A DNA stretch of 64,000 nucleotides, from positions 28,702-92,701 of the forward strand of contig JAOADW010000038.1 in the NCBI GenBank assembly GCA_026417115.1, written 5' to 3'. The notes under the pieces are model-generated. The model had not been told where the DNA came from. It saw nothing but the letters and a program-made list of their open reading frames with translations, and did not search any database. How positions within the stretch are numbered: position 1 is the first letter of the stretch; every line of letters begins with the position of its first letter. Positions 46,805 to 56,488 of this stretch are shown in pieces. The stretch is from Rhodocyclaceae bacterium (GTDB lineage Bacteria; Pseudomonadota; Gammaproteobacteria; Burkholderiales; Rhodocyclaceae). Made by a program: the position numbers and the translations under genes.

Positions 46805-47226
46805 GCCAAAAACCGATCTTCATCTCGCCTCAAGAAGCCGAAAACGCTTTCTATGACGCGCTCGAGCGGGGCGATCTCGACGCCATGATGGAAGTCTGGA
46901 GCGAAGACGAAGAAATTCTCTGCATCCACCCAGGCGGCATGCGCCTTTCCGGCTATGCGATGGTGCGCGAAGGGTGGCGGCGCATCTTTGCTTCCGGCTC
47001 GCGGCTCTTGGTCGAGCGCATGGCATTGACGGCGATTCCCGGCCCTTTCGTCACCGTCCATAGCTTGATCGAGCAAATCACCCTCCGCGGCGAAAAACAC
47101 CTCGCTGCGCCGGTCGTCGCGACGAACATCTATCAACGCGGCGCTTATGGCTGGCGCATGATCGTTCATCATGCCTCGCCCGTGCCGCCCGATGCGGTCG
47201 GCGACATGCCCGACGTCCTCCACTAA
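46801..47226 (+). CDS. SnoaL/NTF2-like protein
   Basis: The 141-residue cytoplasmic protein has an NTF2-like alpha+beta cone fold (AFYDALERGDLDAMMEVWSEDE, shown in part, then CIHPGG and WRMIVHHASPV), as in DUF4440/SnoaL-like proteins. It may bind a small ligand; no activity can be assigned. The ATG overlaps the waaF stop (ATGA) and the phosphomannomutase gene follows after 15 bases, so it is part of the same operon. Confidence 0.8.
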   Translation: MSQKPIFISPQEAENAFYDALERGDLDAMMEVWSEDEEILCIHPGGMRLSGYAMVREGWRRIFASGSRLLVERMALTAIPGPFVTVHSLIEQITLRGEKHLAAPVVATNIYQRGAYGWRMIVHHASPVPPDAVGDMPDVLH

Positions 47227-47241
47227 AAGGCAGCGCAATAG

Positions 47242-48633
47242 ATGCAGACCCTAGCCCCCGAGATCTTCAAAGCCTATGACATCCGCGGCATCGTCGGCAA
47301 GACGCTGACGACCCAGACCGCGTATTGGATTGGCCGCGCGCTCGGCTCGGAGGCCAGAGCAAGAAGGCAGCGCACGATCGTCATAGGCCGCGATGGGCGG
47401 CTTTCCGGCCCGCGCTTGGCCAAAGCGCTTGCCGAAGGCATTCGCGCCAGCGGCGTCGATGTGATCGACATCGGACGCGTGCCCACGCCCGTCACCTATT
47501 TCGCGGCGCACCACCTCGGCACGCACAGCTGCGTCTCGGTCACGGGCAGCCATAATCCCCCCGACTACAACGGCTTCAAAATCGTGCTTGGCGGAGAGAC
47601 CTTGGCAGGGGAACAGATTCAAGCCTTGCGCGCCCGCATCGAAAAAAGGCGCTTTTTGCACGGCCAGGGGAATGCCTGGCGCAAAGATGTCAAAAAGGCC
47701 TATCTCCACCGCATCGTGAGCGACGTGCAGATCGCGCGACCGCTGACGATCGCCATCGATTGCGGCAATGGCGTGGCAGGGGCCGTGGCCCCCGTCCTCT
47801 TCCGCCGCTTAGGCTGTCAGGTGATCGAACTCTTCAGCCGCGTCGATGGCCGCTTTCCGCACCATCATCCCGATCCTTCCCGGCCTGCGAATCTCCAAGC
47901 GCTGCAGCGCACGCTGCAGGAAACCGAGGCTGAACTGGGATTGGCCTTCGATGGCGACGGCGATCGCCTAGGCGTCGTCGCCAAGGATGGCGAAATCATC
48001 TACCCGGACCGATTGCTGATGCTCTTCGCCGCCGATGTCTTGATGCGCAACCCCGGCGCGCCGATCATCTTCGACGTCAAATGTAGCCGGCATGTCGCGA
48101 CGTCGATTCGCCATCAAGGCGGCGCGCCGCTGATGTGGAAGACCGGTCATGCCCTGATCAAGGCCAAACTCAAAGAAACCGGCGCCCCGCTTGCAGGCGA
48201 GATGAGCGGGCATTTTTTCTTCAACGAACGGTGGTATGGTTTCGACGACGGACTCTATGCCGGCGCGCGGCTGCTCGAAATCGTTTCTCGCTGGCCGGAC
48301 GGCAATTGGCCACTCAAGCATTTGCCCAAAGCCATCGCAACCCCAGAGTTGAATCTCGTCATGCAGGAAGGCGAACCTCATCGACTCATCGAGAAACTCA
48401 AGCGCGCAGGCCGCTTTCCAACGGCACGCGAGATCATCACGATCGATGGCGTCCGCGCCGAATACGACGACGGTTTTGGGCTCGCGCGTCCCTCGAACAC
48501 CACGCCGGTCGTCGTGCTGCGCTTCGAAGCGGATTCCCAGGCCGCGCTCATGCGCATCCAAGACGAATTCAAGACGGCGATGCAAGCCGTTTGGCCTGGC
48601 CTATGCGTCGACCTCGATCGAGATGAGCACTGA
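47242..48633 (+). CDS. Phosphomannomutase/phosphoglucomutase (AlgC/ManB type)
   Basis: The 463-residue enzyme interconverts hexose 1- and 6-phosphates for LPS and exopolysaccharide precursors. The phosphoserine is Ser103 in TGSHNPPDYNGFK, the metal loop is DGDGDRLG, and the sugar-binding loop GEMSGHFFF is present. The length fits the bifunctional AlgC type. It follows waaF and overlaps the start of the EAL-HDOD gene by 11 bases. Confidence 0.94.
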   Translation: MQTLAPEIFKAYDIRGIVGKTLTTQTAYWIGRALGSEARARRQRTIVIGRDGRLSGPRLAKALAEGIRASGVDVIDIGRVPTPVTYFAAHHLGTHSCVSVTGSHNPPDYNGFKIVLGGETLAGEQIQALRARIEKRRFLHGQGNAWRKDVKKAYLHRIVSDVQIARPLTIAIDCGNGVAGAVAPVLFRRLGCQVIELFSRVDGRFPHHHPDPSRPANLQALQRTLQETEAELGLAFDGDGDRLGVVAKDGEIIYPDRLLMLFAADVLMRNPGAPIIFDVKCSRHVATSIRHQGGAPLMWKTGHALIKAKLKETGAPLAGEMSGHFFFNERWYGFDDGLYAGARLLEIVSRWPDGNWPLKHLPKAIATPELNLVMQEGEPHRLIEKLKRAGRFPTAREIITIDGVRAEYDDGFGLARPSNTTPVVVLRFEADSQAALMRIQDEFKTAMQAVWPGLCVDLDRDEH

Positions 48634-49858
48634 GGAAATCTATCTCGCACGCCAGCCGATCCTCGATCGGCGCCATCGCCTCGTGGCATATGAGCTCCTT
48701 TTTCGCTCGGGCAAAGAGGCGGCCGCTGGCGCGATTCAAGACAACCTCGCCGCCACTGCGCATGTGATCCAGCATGCGTTTGCCGATCTCGGCCTCGAGG
48801 CCGCGCTAGGCCCTCATCGAGGGTTTCTGAACTGCGACGAAGCCATGCTCGTCTCGGACATGGTGGAAATCCTGCCACGCGAGAAAATCGTCCTCGAAAT
48901 CCTCGAAACCGTGGAACCGACGCCCACGATCGTCGAACGCTGCCGTGACCTCGCAGCGCAAGGGTTTACGCTTGCGCTCGACGATTTCACCGAAGTCGAG
49001 AAAAAGTGGCAGCCGCTCTTGCCCTCGATCGCGATCGTCAAGGTAGACCTCCAACCGCTGACCCCCGAAGCCCTGGCTCACGTCAGTCGGGAGCTCATGC
49101 GCTGGCCCGTGCAGCTGCTCGCCGAAAAGGTCGATCATCGAGAACAAGCCGAGCGTTGTCTCTCGCTCGGCTACAGCTTCTTCCAGGGCTACTATTTCGC
49201 CCGCCCGACGTTGCTTGCCGGCAAGAAGCTCGCGGCTTCACAGCTCGTCTTGATGCGTTTGCTCACACTCGTGCTCGAAGACGCCGACACCGCGCAGATC
49301 GAAGCCGTGTTCAAGGAAGAACCGGGCCTGGCGATGAATTTGCTGCGCCTTGTCAACTCGGTCGCCCTGGGCTTGACGATCAAGGTCACGAGCCTGCGCC
49401 ATGCGCTCGCCGTGCTCGGCCGGCGCCAGCTGCAACGTTGGCTCCAGATCCTGCTCTATGCGGGCGCAAGCCAGGAAGGCGTCACGAGCCCCTTGTTGTC
49501 GATGGCGGCTCTGCGCGGCCGCTTCATGGAGCTCATCGCCGCAGAGATCGGACGCGACCAGGAATTCGCCGATCACGCTTTCATGACCGGCGTGCTATCG
49601 CTGATGCCCGCCGTCATGAACGTGCCGCTTCCAGAATTGCTCAAAGGCCTGCGGCTGCCCGACGACATCGTCGTCGCCTTGCTCGATGCCGAAGGCGACC
49701 TCGGCCAGCTCCTGCTGCTCACGGAAGCGCTCGAAAACGGCAACGCCCTGCTTTGCCATGATCTCGTCGCGAAGATCCCCGGCCTCGATGCAAAGACCGT
49801 CAACCGCTGCGAGGCCGAGGCCTTGGCGTGGGTAGGGAACATCGGTCAAGAAGTGTAA
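48623..49858 (+). CDS. EAL-HDOD signalling protein (YuxH type)
   Basis: The 411-residue protein combines an EAL-like domain (about 1-200) with a HDOD domain (about 200-390). In the EAL part the signature is degenerate: ARQPILDRRHRLVAYELLFRSG has ELL where active enzymes have EAL or EVL with metal-binding Glu residues, so c-di-GMP hydrolysis is doubtful and a binding or scaffold role is likely. Such YuxH-type proteins link c-di-GMP and stress signalling. It overlaps the upstream gene and converges with the HD-GYP gene. Confidence 0.85.
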   Translation: MSTEEIYLARQPILDRRHRLVAYELLFRSGKEAAAGAIQDNLAATAHVIQHAFADLGLEAALGPHRGFLNCDEAMLVSDMVEILPREKIVLEILETVEPTPTIVERCRDLAAQGFTLALDDFTEVEKKWQPLLPSIAIVKVDLQPLTPEALAHVSRELMRWPVQLLAEKVDHREQAERCLSLGYSFFQGYYFARPTLLAGKKLAASQLVLMRLLTLVLEDADTAQIEAVFKEEPGLAMNLLRLVNSVALGLTIKVTSLRHALAVLGRRQLQRWLQILLYAGASQEGVTSPLLSMAALRGRFMELIAAEIGRDQEFADHAFMTGVLSLMPAVMNVPLPELLKGLRLPDDIVVALLDAEGDLGQLLLLTEALENGNALLCHDLVAKIPGLDAKTVNRCEAEALAWVGNIGQEV

Positions 49859-49877
49859 TGCCTGGGCCGCGCTCTCG

Positions 49878-50999
49878 TTAGTGAGTATCCGCATATTTCG
49901 CTGCGATTTCGGCATACTGAGGATGGATACGCTCGAAAACGTCGACGAGATCTGGGTCGAAATGCGCACCTCGTTCTGCGCGGATGATTTCCACCGCCTC
50001 CTCATGCGAGTAAATTTTTTTGTAAGGCCGAAAAGTCACCAAGGCATCATAGACGTCGGACACGGCCATGATTCGCGCCGCCAAAGGAATCGACTCTCCC
50101 TGCAAGCCGTCGGGATAGCCTTTGCCATCCCACCGCTCATGATGCGACTGGGCAATCTCGGCCGCCACCGCAAGGAATGAAAGAGCCGCATTGTCTGCTG
50201 CCATCCCATGATTTCTCGACAAAACCCGCTGCATGGCCAGACGAATGGTTTCGCCTCCGATGCGCGCATGGCGCTGCATCACGGCATACTCTTCAGCGCT
50301 GAGCTTGCCAGGCTTGCGGAGTATCTGATCAGGTATACCCACTTTGCCAATGTCATGGAGCGTAGAGGCACGAACGATCTTTTGTTGTAACGACTCTGAT
50401 TTTAGGGCGGCGTATTTTTCGTTTTTGGCAAGCTCGCTGACCATCACGGCTACATAAGTCTGCGTGCGATAGAGGTGTCCGCCGGTATCGGCATCGCGCG
50501 TCTCGGCCAATATCGCGAGCGCATGCAACGTGGCATCTTGGATCAACTCATTGTCGCGCATGCGGCGCTTGACTTCCGCCTCGAGCCAAGCATTCTTGTC
50601 TTTTAGGATGTCTTGTGCGCGTTTGTTTTCGAGCTGTACCCGCACGCGCGCCAGCACGATGGGCGGACTGATCGGTTTGGTGATGTAATCCGCCGCGCCG
50701 AGCTCCAGGCCATACTCCTCGTCGTATTCGGAGTCGCGCGCGGTGACGAACATCACAGGAATCTCGCGAGTCAGGGGGTTCTGGCGCAAGGCGCTCAGGG
50801 TCTCATAGCCATTCATCCCGGGCATCATCACGTCCAGCAGAATGAGATCCGGCTGTGGCTCCATTGCAGCAAGCTGCAACGCGCGCTCGCCTGTGGCAGC
50901 GACGCGGACACGATAATGCGGCTCCAGCAAATTACAGAGCACGGCAAGATTCTCGGGCTGATCATCGACGATCAGCAAAGTCGCAGAAGGCTCATTCAT
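49878..50999 (-). CDS. Response regulator with HD-GYP c-di-GMP phosphodiesterase domain
   Basis: The 373-residue protein has an N-terminal receiver domain with phosphoacceptor Asp56 (LILLDVMMPGMNGY) and a C-terminal HD-GYP domain with HDIGKVGIPD (His215, Asp216) and HHERWDGKGYPDG (286-298). It should hydrolyse c-di-GMP when phosphorylated, so this operon would act on motility or biofilm. It is the third gene of an operon with the binding protein and hybrid kinase genes, overlapping the kinase gene by four bases. Confidence 0.94.
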   Translation of the reverse strand: MNEPSATLLIVDDQPENLAVLCNLLEPHYRVRVAATGERALQLAAMEPQPDLILLDVMMPGMNGYETLSALRQNPLTREIPVMFVTARDSEYDEEYGLELGAADYITKPISPPIVLARVRVQLENKRAQDILKDKNAWLEAEVKRRMRDNELIQDATLHALAILAETRDADTGGHLYRTQTYVAVMVSELAKNEKYAALKSESLQQKIVRASTLHDIGKVGIPDQILRKPGKLSAEEYAVMQRHARIGGETIRLAMQRVLSRNHGMAADNAALSFLAVAAEIAQSHHERWDGKGYPDGLQGESIPLAARIMAVSDVYDALVTFRPYKKIYSHEEAVEIIRAERGAHFDPDLVDVFERIHPQYAEIAAKYADTH

Positions 51000-53900
51000 C
51001 TTGATCGCAAAATTCGCTTGGCTTCGTCGAAGTCAAAGCGGGCAATGGCGCGCTCCAGTTCGGCGAATTTCCTATCGTCTCCAAGGGCGGCAATGAGGGC
51101 AGCTTGTCGCGACTTTACCAGATGACGCGCACGGCTATCGCCTGCTTCGAGCAGCTCTTCCAACGCCTCGATCACTTCTCGTCGCTCTTCCCCTCTCGAC
51201 GCCTGTTGTGGCGACGGTGGCGGGGTTTGCTCGAAAGCTTGGCGAAGCGCAGGCAAGAACGCCGCCCAATATCGCTCGAGAGCGAGCAGTGCCTGGCGCA
51301 CCGCCTCTGGGCGGCGCCCCCGAAGCGCCTCGTGCAAGCCGCTAGCATAGGCAGACAACGCCACTGCGCCTAAGTTGCCCGCCACCCCTTTGAGCGCATG
51401 CGCTACTTGCTCGGCAGCAGCCCAATCGTTGTCCCCGATCAGCATCGTCAGCCGTTTGAGGTCATCGCCGTGATTCGCAACGAACATCTCGAGTAGCGCC
51501 CGGTAAGCATCCCACTTGCCGCGAGTCCGCGCCAATCCTGCCTGGAGGTCGAAGCCTTCGATCTGCCTCAGGCGTTCTGCGAGCGCATCGGTCTTGCCCC
51601 CTTCTGCGCGCGTCGTCGGCTGCCTTTCGGAAGGCGGCGTTTTCGCTTTTTGCGCGGGAGACGACGCTTCAGGCGGCAGCCATCTGAGCAGGGTCGCATA
51701 AAGCGCGCGCGGCTCGACTGGCTTTGCGATCAGATCGTCCATGCCCGCGCGCAAGGCAGCCGCACGATCCTCTTCGAAGACATTGGCAGTCAGCGCCAAA
51801 ATCGGTACCTCTCGATATTCTGGCATCTCGCGCAGCCGTTGCGCCGCTTGGAAACCATCGAGACTAGGCATCTGCAAGTCTAACAGCACGAGGTCGTATC
51901 GTCCCCGCGCCGCGCAATCGAGAGCCTCTTGTCCATCTTGTGCAGCATCGACCTCGAAGCCCATCTCCTGAAGGAGTTCTTGTGCGATCTCGCGATTGAT
52001 GGGATTGTCTTCGGCCAGCAAGACGCGCAATCCCTGGGCGCGCCGACGCAATTCTTCTTCGACATCCATGTCTTTAGCCATGGAATGAGGCAGCATCTGC
52101 TGGCCGCGCTTGAGGGGCACCATCAGCCAAAACACGCTTCCTTGCCCAGGGGTGCTTTCCGCGCCCGTCTGTCCCCCCATCAGCTCCACGAGGCGTTTGG
52201 TGATGGCAAGGCCCAGCCCCGTTCCTCCATAACGGCGTGCAGTCGACGCATCCGCCTGCGTAAATGGCTGGAAGAGTTCGTGCAGTTTCTCGGCAGCAAT
52301 GCCGATGCCCGTATCCCGCACTTCGAACCGCACGAGGCAACGCCCTTCCTCTTCGCCAAGCAGCTTTGCCGCCAGCGTAACCCGGCCTTGCTCGGTAAAT
52401 TTCACCGCGTTGCTGGCATAGTTGAGCAATGCCTGACGCAGCCGCATCATGTCGCCGCGCAACCAGAGCGGCACGTCGTCGCTTTCGATCGCGATCTCGA
52501 TGCCTTTTTGCCGAGCCGCCTCGGCAACCAACGAGCGGACTTGATCAAGCAACACGGTCAACGCAAAGTCGCTTTCCGCAAGCTCCAGCTTTCCTGCCTC
52601 GATCTTCGAGATATCGAGAATGTCGTTGATGATTGCGAGCAGGTGCTTGGCAGCAGCTTCGATTTTGCTCAAACGGTCGAGTTGGCGTGGCGTAGCTTCG
52701 TTGCGCAGGAGATGGACGAGGCCCAAGATTGCATTCAACGGCGTGCGGATCTCATGGGACATGTTGGCCAAGAAGCTGCTTTTTGCTCGATTCGCGGTTT
52801 CAGCCGCCTCCTTCGCGGCGAATGCTTCCGCAGTGCGCTGAGCAACGAGTTCTTCCAAGTGATCGCGGTGACGTATCAACTCCTCGCGCGAGCGCAACAA
52901 GTGTTCGGCCATGGCGTTGAATGCCTCGGCGAGCTCTTTGAATTCGTCACCAACCTCGCCGACATCGATGCGCGCATGCTCATTCCTCTGCAACGCCATG
53001 ACACCCGCTTTGAGCGCCTGTAGGGGCGCATATACCAAGCGCCGTGTCACCACGGCGCCCACGATCATGACGACGATGGTCAAGCAGAGCAGAGCCACGA
53101 GGGCGGTTGTGAGGAAGGGAAACGCCTCCAAATAGTGGCGCTGGTCGAAAAACAGAGCGACAAAAAGCTCGCCGCCAGTAATCAAATCAGCATGCGCGAC
53201 GACCGCCGGCACGCCGTTGATCTCGACGGGATGAGGTGCTTCCAGCCAGCGTCCAATCATTACATCATCGTAACGTGAAGGCGTTTTCAGGACGGGTATC
53301 TCGATTGGCTCCGTGCCTGCCGTGATACGCTGCGGTCCAATTTGTAGCACGATGGGGGATCGCGTCTTCAGGCGCCACTCCTCAAGCTCCCGAACGCCTA
53401 CACAGCGCCCAACGGAGAGGTGGCCGAATTCGCTTCCCCCTTCGTCACGCAGCGCCATTTCCCATTCAACGGCAACGCCTTCTCTTAGCGGACAAGGCTC
53501 GAGATGGGCGCCATCGTCATGACGGTGCCAGCCAGGGATGCCTTCGGCAAACCGTGCGGAAGGGCGGTAGTCGCGCTCGCTACGGGCGCTCTCCATGGCG
53601 GTTCTCCCGCCATGGTCAAGGACACGCCATATCACGCGATGCTCTGCGACGTAGGCTACTACCGGCCCGCCACGCGCCGACAACAATATCCATTCGGCAT
53701 TAGCATGGAGCGCCGCCAATTCCAGCCATTCCGCGAGTTGAGTGGCTGGGTACTCGAAAAGATAAGGGCTTTTCGCGAGTTCTTCGAAATAGTCATGGAA
53801 AAGCTTAATGTGGCCGAGTAGGCGCGAATCCTTGGCCAGGGCGTTGCCCGTTTTCTCGAGCTGCTCCTCGACATGACGCAAATCCTTGTCGATGAGGCCA

Positions 53901-54046
53901 AGCGCAGAGAGGAAAGCCTGTTCGCGTTCTTTCGCAATCAGTTCCCGTTCGATGAGCTTGAACGCTCCGCCGAGCAGAAGCAGTAAGGCGCAACTGGAAG
54001 CTACCCAAAGATAAAGCAGCTGCCTCGCGAGGGCCGCTTTTCGCAT
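50996..54046 (-). CDS. Hybrid sensor histidine kinase (HAMP, HisKA, HATPase, REC, HPt)
   Basis: The 1016-residue inner-membrane kinase has two helices (about 8-28 and 313-337) flanking a large periplasmic domain, a HAMP segment, HisKA with His431 in [12 protein letters not shown], an ATPase domain, a receiver domain ([12 protein letters not shown] and [11 protein letters not shown]) and a C-terminal HPt domain with [12 protein letters not shown]. That is a complete phosphorelay in one protein, with the HPt available for the HD-GYP regulator encoded just downstream. ATG 54046 is chosen over a GTG two codons upstream. It follows the periplasmic binding protein gene by six bases, which suggests that protein presents the ligand to the periplasmic domain. 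Confidence 0.93.
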   Translation of the reverse strand: MRKAALARQLLYLWVASSCALLLLLGGAFKLIERELIAKEREQAFLSALGLIDKDLRHVEEQLEKTGNALAKDSRLLGHIKLFHDYFEELAKSPYLFEYPATQLAEWLELAALHANAEWILLSARGGPVVAYVAEHRVIWRVLDHGGRTAMESARSERDYRPSARFAEGIPGWHRHDDGAHLEPCPLREGVAVEWEMALRDEGGSEFGHLSVGRCVGVRELEEWRLKTRSPIVLQIGPQRITAGTEPIEIPVLKTPSRYDDVMIGRWLEAPHPVEINGVPAVVAHADLITGGELFVALFFDQRHYLEAFPFLTTALVALLCLTIVVMIVGAVVTRRLVYAPLQALKAGVMALQRNEHARIDVGEVGDEFKELAEAFNAMAEHLLRSREELIRHRDHLEELVAQRTAEAFAAKEAAETANRAKSSFLANMSHEIRTPLNAILGLVHLLRNEATPRQLDRLSKIEAAAKHLLAIINDILDISKIEAGKLELAESDFALTVLLDQVRSLVAEAARQKGIEIAIESDDVPLWLRGDMMRLRQALLNYASNAVKFTEQGRVTLAAKLLGEEEGRCLVRFEVRDTGIGIAAEKLHELFQPFTQADASTARRYGGTGLGLAITKRLVELMGGQTGAESTPGQGSVFWLMVPLKRGQQMLPHSMAKDMDVEEELRRRAQGLRVLLAEDNPINREIAQELLQEMGFEVDAAQDGQEALDCAARGRYDLVLLDLQMPSLDGFQAAQRLREMPEYREVPILALTANVFEEDRAAALRAGMDDLIAKPVEPRALYATLLRWLPPEASSPAQKAKTPPSERQPTTRAEGGKTDALAERLRQIEGFDLQAGLARTRGKWDAYRALLEMFVANHGDDLKRLTMLIGDNDWAAAEQVAHALKGVAGNLGAVALSAYASGLHEALRGRRPEAVRQALLALERYWAAFLPALRQAFEQTPPPSPQQASRGEERREVIEALEELLEAGDSRARHLVKSRQAALIAALGDDRKFAELERAIARFDFDEAKRILRSR

Positions 54047-54052
54047 GACCAC

Positions 54053-55012
54053 TCAAAAAATCGGTTCGACGGCTTCGACGTTCTCGCGCGTCACCATCAC
54101 CGAATCGAGGATGATTTCCTTTTTCTCGAGCTTTGCTCCTCGCAAGAGCTTGACCGCAGCCTCCGCCCCCTCTTTGCCAAAGGTCGGATAAGTGAATGTG
54201 GCATCCAGCTCACCCGCTCGGATCGCCTCCCGAGCCTCGCGGATATAGTCGATGCCGGTGATGGGGATCTTCTTGGGATCGAGCCCGGCTCTTTTCAACG
54301 CCAAGATCGCTCCCAATGCCATGCTATCCGATTGCGCATAGATGGCATCGAAAGGTATTTTTTCCGCGAGGGCTTGTTCGATCTTCTGGATGGCAAGCGC
54401 CCGTTGAGAATCGGCACGCAGAATGGCACTCACTTGGATGCCCGGATGTTTTGCAATCTCCTCGAGGAAGCCTTCGGTTCTGAGCTTTCCGGGCGTCGTC
54501 GTGGGAATGTGTTGCAGAATCAACACATGCCCCTTGCCGTTGAGCCTTTTCGCGAGATACTGCGCGGCGCGACGTGCAATGGCCCGATTGTCGGCCGCGA
54601 TGAATTGCGTGAACTCTTCTCCATTCACCCGGCGCGAGAGCAGGATCACGGGTATGCCACTTCGATAAACGCGGGCGATAGGCTCGCGCATCAGCTCGGC
54701 ATCGATGGGGCTCGTGATCAGGACGTCGACCTTTTGCGCGGCAAAGCGGTTGATATCCTCGATCTGCCTGACCACGTCTCCGCCTGCATCGGAAAAACGG
54801 AATTCAATCTCGGGATATGCGCTCAATGCCAAGCGTAGGTCGCGTACCTGCGCCGCCCGCCAATCATTGGCCAGCGTGTCTTGCGCAAATGCGACCACAT
54901 ATTTCGGCTTCTCGCCGGGGGTGGCATACACCGCCCCCACTCCTATCCATGCGAGGAAAAACCCCAAAACGCGCCGACGACTCTCCCTTTTTGTGCTTCT
55001 TGAAGGATCCAT
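54053..55012 (-). CDS. Periplasmic sugar-binding-like protein (type I, Peripla_BP_4)
   Basis: The 319-residue protein has a basic start and signal peptide (VLGFFLAWIGVGAVYATPG) and a two-lobe type I periplasmic binding fold of the ribose/galactose group (YVVAFAQDTLANDWRAAQV, DVLITSPIDAELM, IYAQSDSMALGAILALK). No ABC permease or ATPase gene is nearby. Instead it is the first gene before a hybrid kinase and HD-GYP gene, so it probably senses rather than imports a ligand, as LuxP does for LuxQ. The ligand is unknown. ATG 55012 gives the signal peptide; longer frames upstream have no support. Confidence 0.85.
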   Translation of the reverse strand: MDPSRSTKRESRRRVLGFFLAWIGVGAVYATPGEKPKYVVAFAQDTLANDWRAAQVRDLRLALSAYPEIEFRFSDAGGDVVRQIEDINRFAAQKVDVLITSPIDAELMREPIARVYRSGIPVILLSRRVNGEEFTQFIAADNRAIARRAAQYLAKRLNGKGHVLILQHIPTTTPGKLRTEGFLEEIAKHPGIQVSAILRADSQRALAIQKIEQALAEKIPFDAIYAQSDSMALGAILALKRAGLDPKKIPITGIDYIREAREAIRAGELDATFTYPTFGKEGAEAAVKLLRGAKLEKKEIILDSVMVTRENVEAVEPIF

Positions 55013-55022
55013 GGCTTGCCCA

Positions 55023-55688
55023 TCAACCCAGATGATGACCAAAGAAACGCATGGCCCTGTCGAAAGCGGTGCGACAGGAGGCCGCATCATAGACTTCGGG
55101 ACGGGCCTCGTTACAGAAGGCATGCTGAGCGTCATAGCGATAGATTTCCGGCGCGAGATCGGCGGCCAGCATTTCCTCTTCAAGACGCTTGACGGCTTCG
55201 GGCGTGCACCACGTATCGTGTTTGGCGAAGTGTCCCTGGAAAGGGATGCGGATTTGCGCGGGCGTAGCGAATTCCGCCGGCGGAATGCCATAGAAACAGA
55301 CGGCAGCCGTGACTTCGGGCACATGCACCGCAGCAGCGATCGTGAGCGCTCCGCCCATGCAAAAGCCCGTGATGCCGACTTTTTTCGTGCGCTCGCGCAA
55401 ATAACGCGCGGCACCCCGGATGTCCTGATGCGTGGCGCCCGCGAAATCGAGCCCGCTCATCAAATGGTTTGCTTCATCCGGGTCTTGCGTGACGCGTCCA
55501 TGATAAAGATCGGGCGCTAGCGCAGTAAAACCCGCCGCGGCAAATCGGTCGGCGACGCGCTTGATCTGGTCATTGAGCCCCCACCATTCTTGGATCACGA
55601 TCACGGCGGGACGACCCGGCGCCGCCTCTGCCAAATAGCCACCGCAGCGGGTGCCATCGGGACGTTCGAATTCGATCATTTTGCCCAT
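55023..55688 (-). CDS. Dienelactone hydrolase family protein
   Basis: The 221-residue alpha/beta hydrolase has a Cys nucleophile, Cys110 in GFCMGGA, with Asp in the HDTW region and His in DAQHAFCN, the triad of dienelactone hydrolases (Cys-Asp-His). It may cleave a lactone or ester; the substrate is not evident. It sits 12 bases after the SDR gene on the same strand and near fatty-acid genes, but functional linkage is unproven. Confidence 0.9.
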   Translation of the reverse strand: MGKMIEFERPDGTRCGGYLAEAAPGRPAVIVIQEWWGLNDQIKRVADRFAAAGFTALAPDLYHGRVTQDPDEANHLMSGLDFAGATHQDIRGAARYLRERTKKVGITGFCMGGALTIAAAVHVPEVTAAVCFYGIPPAEFATPAQIRIPFQGHFAKHDTWCTPEAVKRLEEEMLAADLAPEIYRYDAQHAFCNEARPEVYDAASCRTAFDRAMRFFGHHLG

Positions 55689-55700
55689 CGCAGTCCTCCT

Positions 55701-56477
55701 TTAGAAGGTCCCAGGGTATGCTCCCCCATCGATCAGGAAATTCATGCCCGTAATATAGCCCGCCTGCGCGCTGCACAAGAACGCACAGGCGGCGCCGAAT
55801 TCGGCTGGATCACCGATGCGGCCGGCTGGAATCGTCGCGACACGACGCGCGAGTGCTTCTTCATAACCGACGCCCATTTTCTCGGCCTGCGCCATGATCA
55901 CCGCGCGCACTCTGTCGGTGGCAAAAAAGCCAGGCAAGAGGTTGTTGATGGTCACGTTGTAGCGCACGGTCTGACGCGCAAGCCCAGCGACGAAGCCTGT
56001 TAGCCCCGAACGCGCGCCATTGGACAGCCCAAGCACGTCGATGGGCGCCTTGACGGCAGCGGATGTGATGTTGACGATGCGCCCGAAGCGGCGGGCGATC
56101 ATGCCATCGACGGTGGCTTTGATCAACTCGATCGGCGTGAGCATGTTGGCCTCGAGCGCGGCGAGCCAATCATCTCGCGACCACTGGCGAAAATCTCCCG
56201 GCGGCGGCCCGCCGGCATTGGTCACCAAGATGTCGGGTTCCGGACAGGCGGCCAGCGCCGCTTGACGTCCCGCGGGCGTCGTGATGTCGCCCACCACCAT
56301 GACGCCCTTTGCCCCCATGGCCTCGATGTCGGAAAGCGTCGCGCGCAAAGCGGCCTCGCCCCGCGCGACGAGGGTAACGAAGACCCCCTCACGCGCAAGC
56401 GCCAACGCACAAGCGCGTCCCAAACCTTTGCTGGCCCCACAGACGAGCGCACGTCGACCGGCAATGCCCAAATCCAC
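55701..56477 (-). CDS. Short-chain dehydrogenase/reductase without the Tyr-x3-Lys site
   Basis: The 258-residue protein has the Rossmann start GASKGLGRACALAL, the NAGGPPPG motif and the catalytic-Ser strand NITSAAVKAP. At the place of YxxxK, however, it reads GLSNGARSGLTG, so the usual Tyr and Lys are absent (Ser and Arg stand there). Many bacterial relatives share this form and are annotated SDR oxidoreductase; activity is uncertain. The gene lies between the acyl-CoA dehydrogenase and hydrolase genes in a same-strand group, with 11-12 base gaps. Confidence 0.85.
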   Translation of the reverse strand: MDLGIAGRRALVCGASKGLGRACALALAREGVFVTLVARGEAALRATLSDIEAMGAKGVMVVGDITTPAGRQAALAACPEPDILVTNAGGPPPGDFRQWSRDDWLAALEANMLTPIELIKATVDGMIARRFGRIVNITSAAVKAPIDVLGLSNGARSGLTGFVAGLARQTVRYNVTINNLLPGFFATDRVRAVIMAQAEKMGVGYEEALARRVATIPAGRIGDPAEFGAACAFLCSAQAGYITGMNFLIDGGAYPGTF

Positions 56478-56488
56478 TTCCTTCTCTC

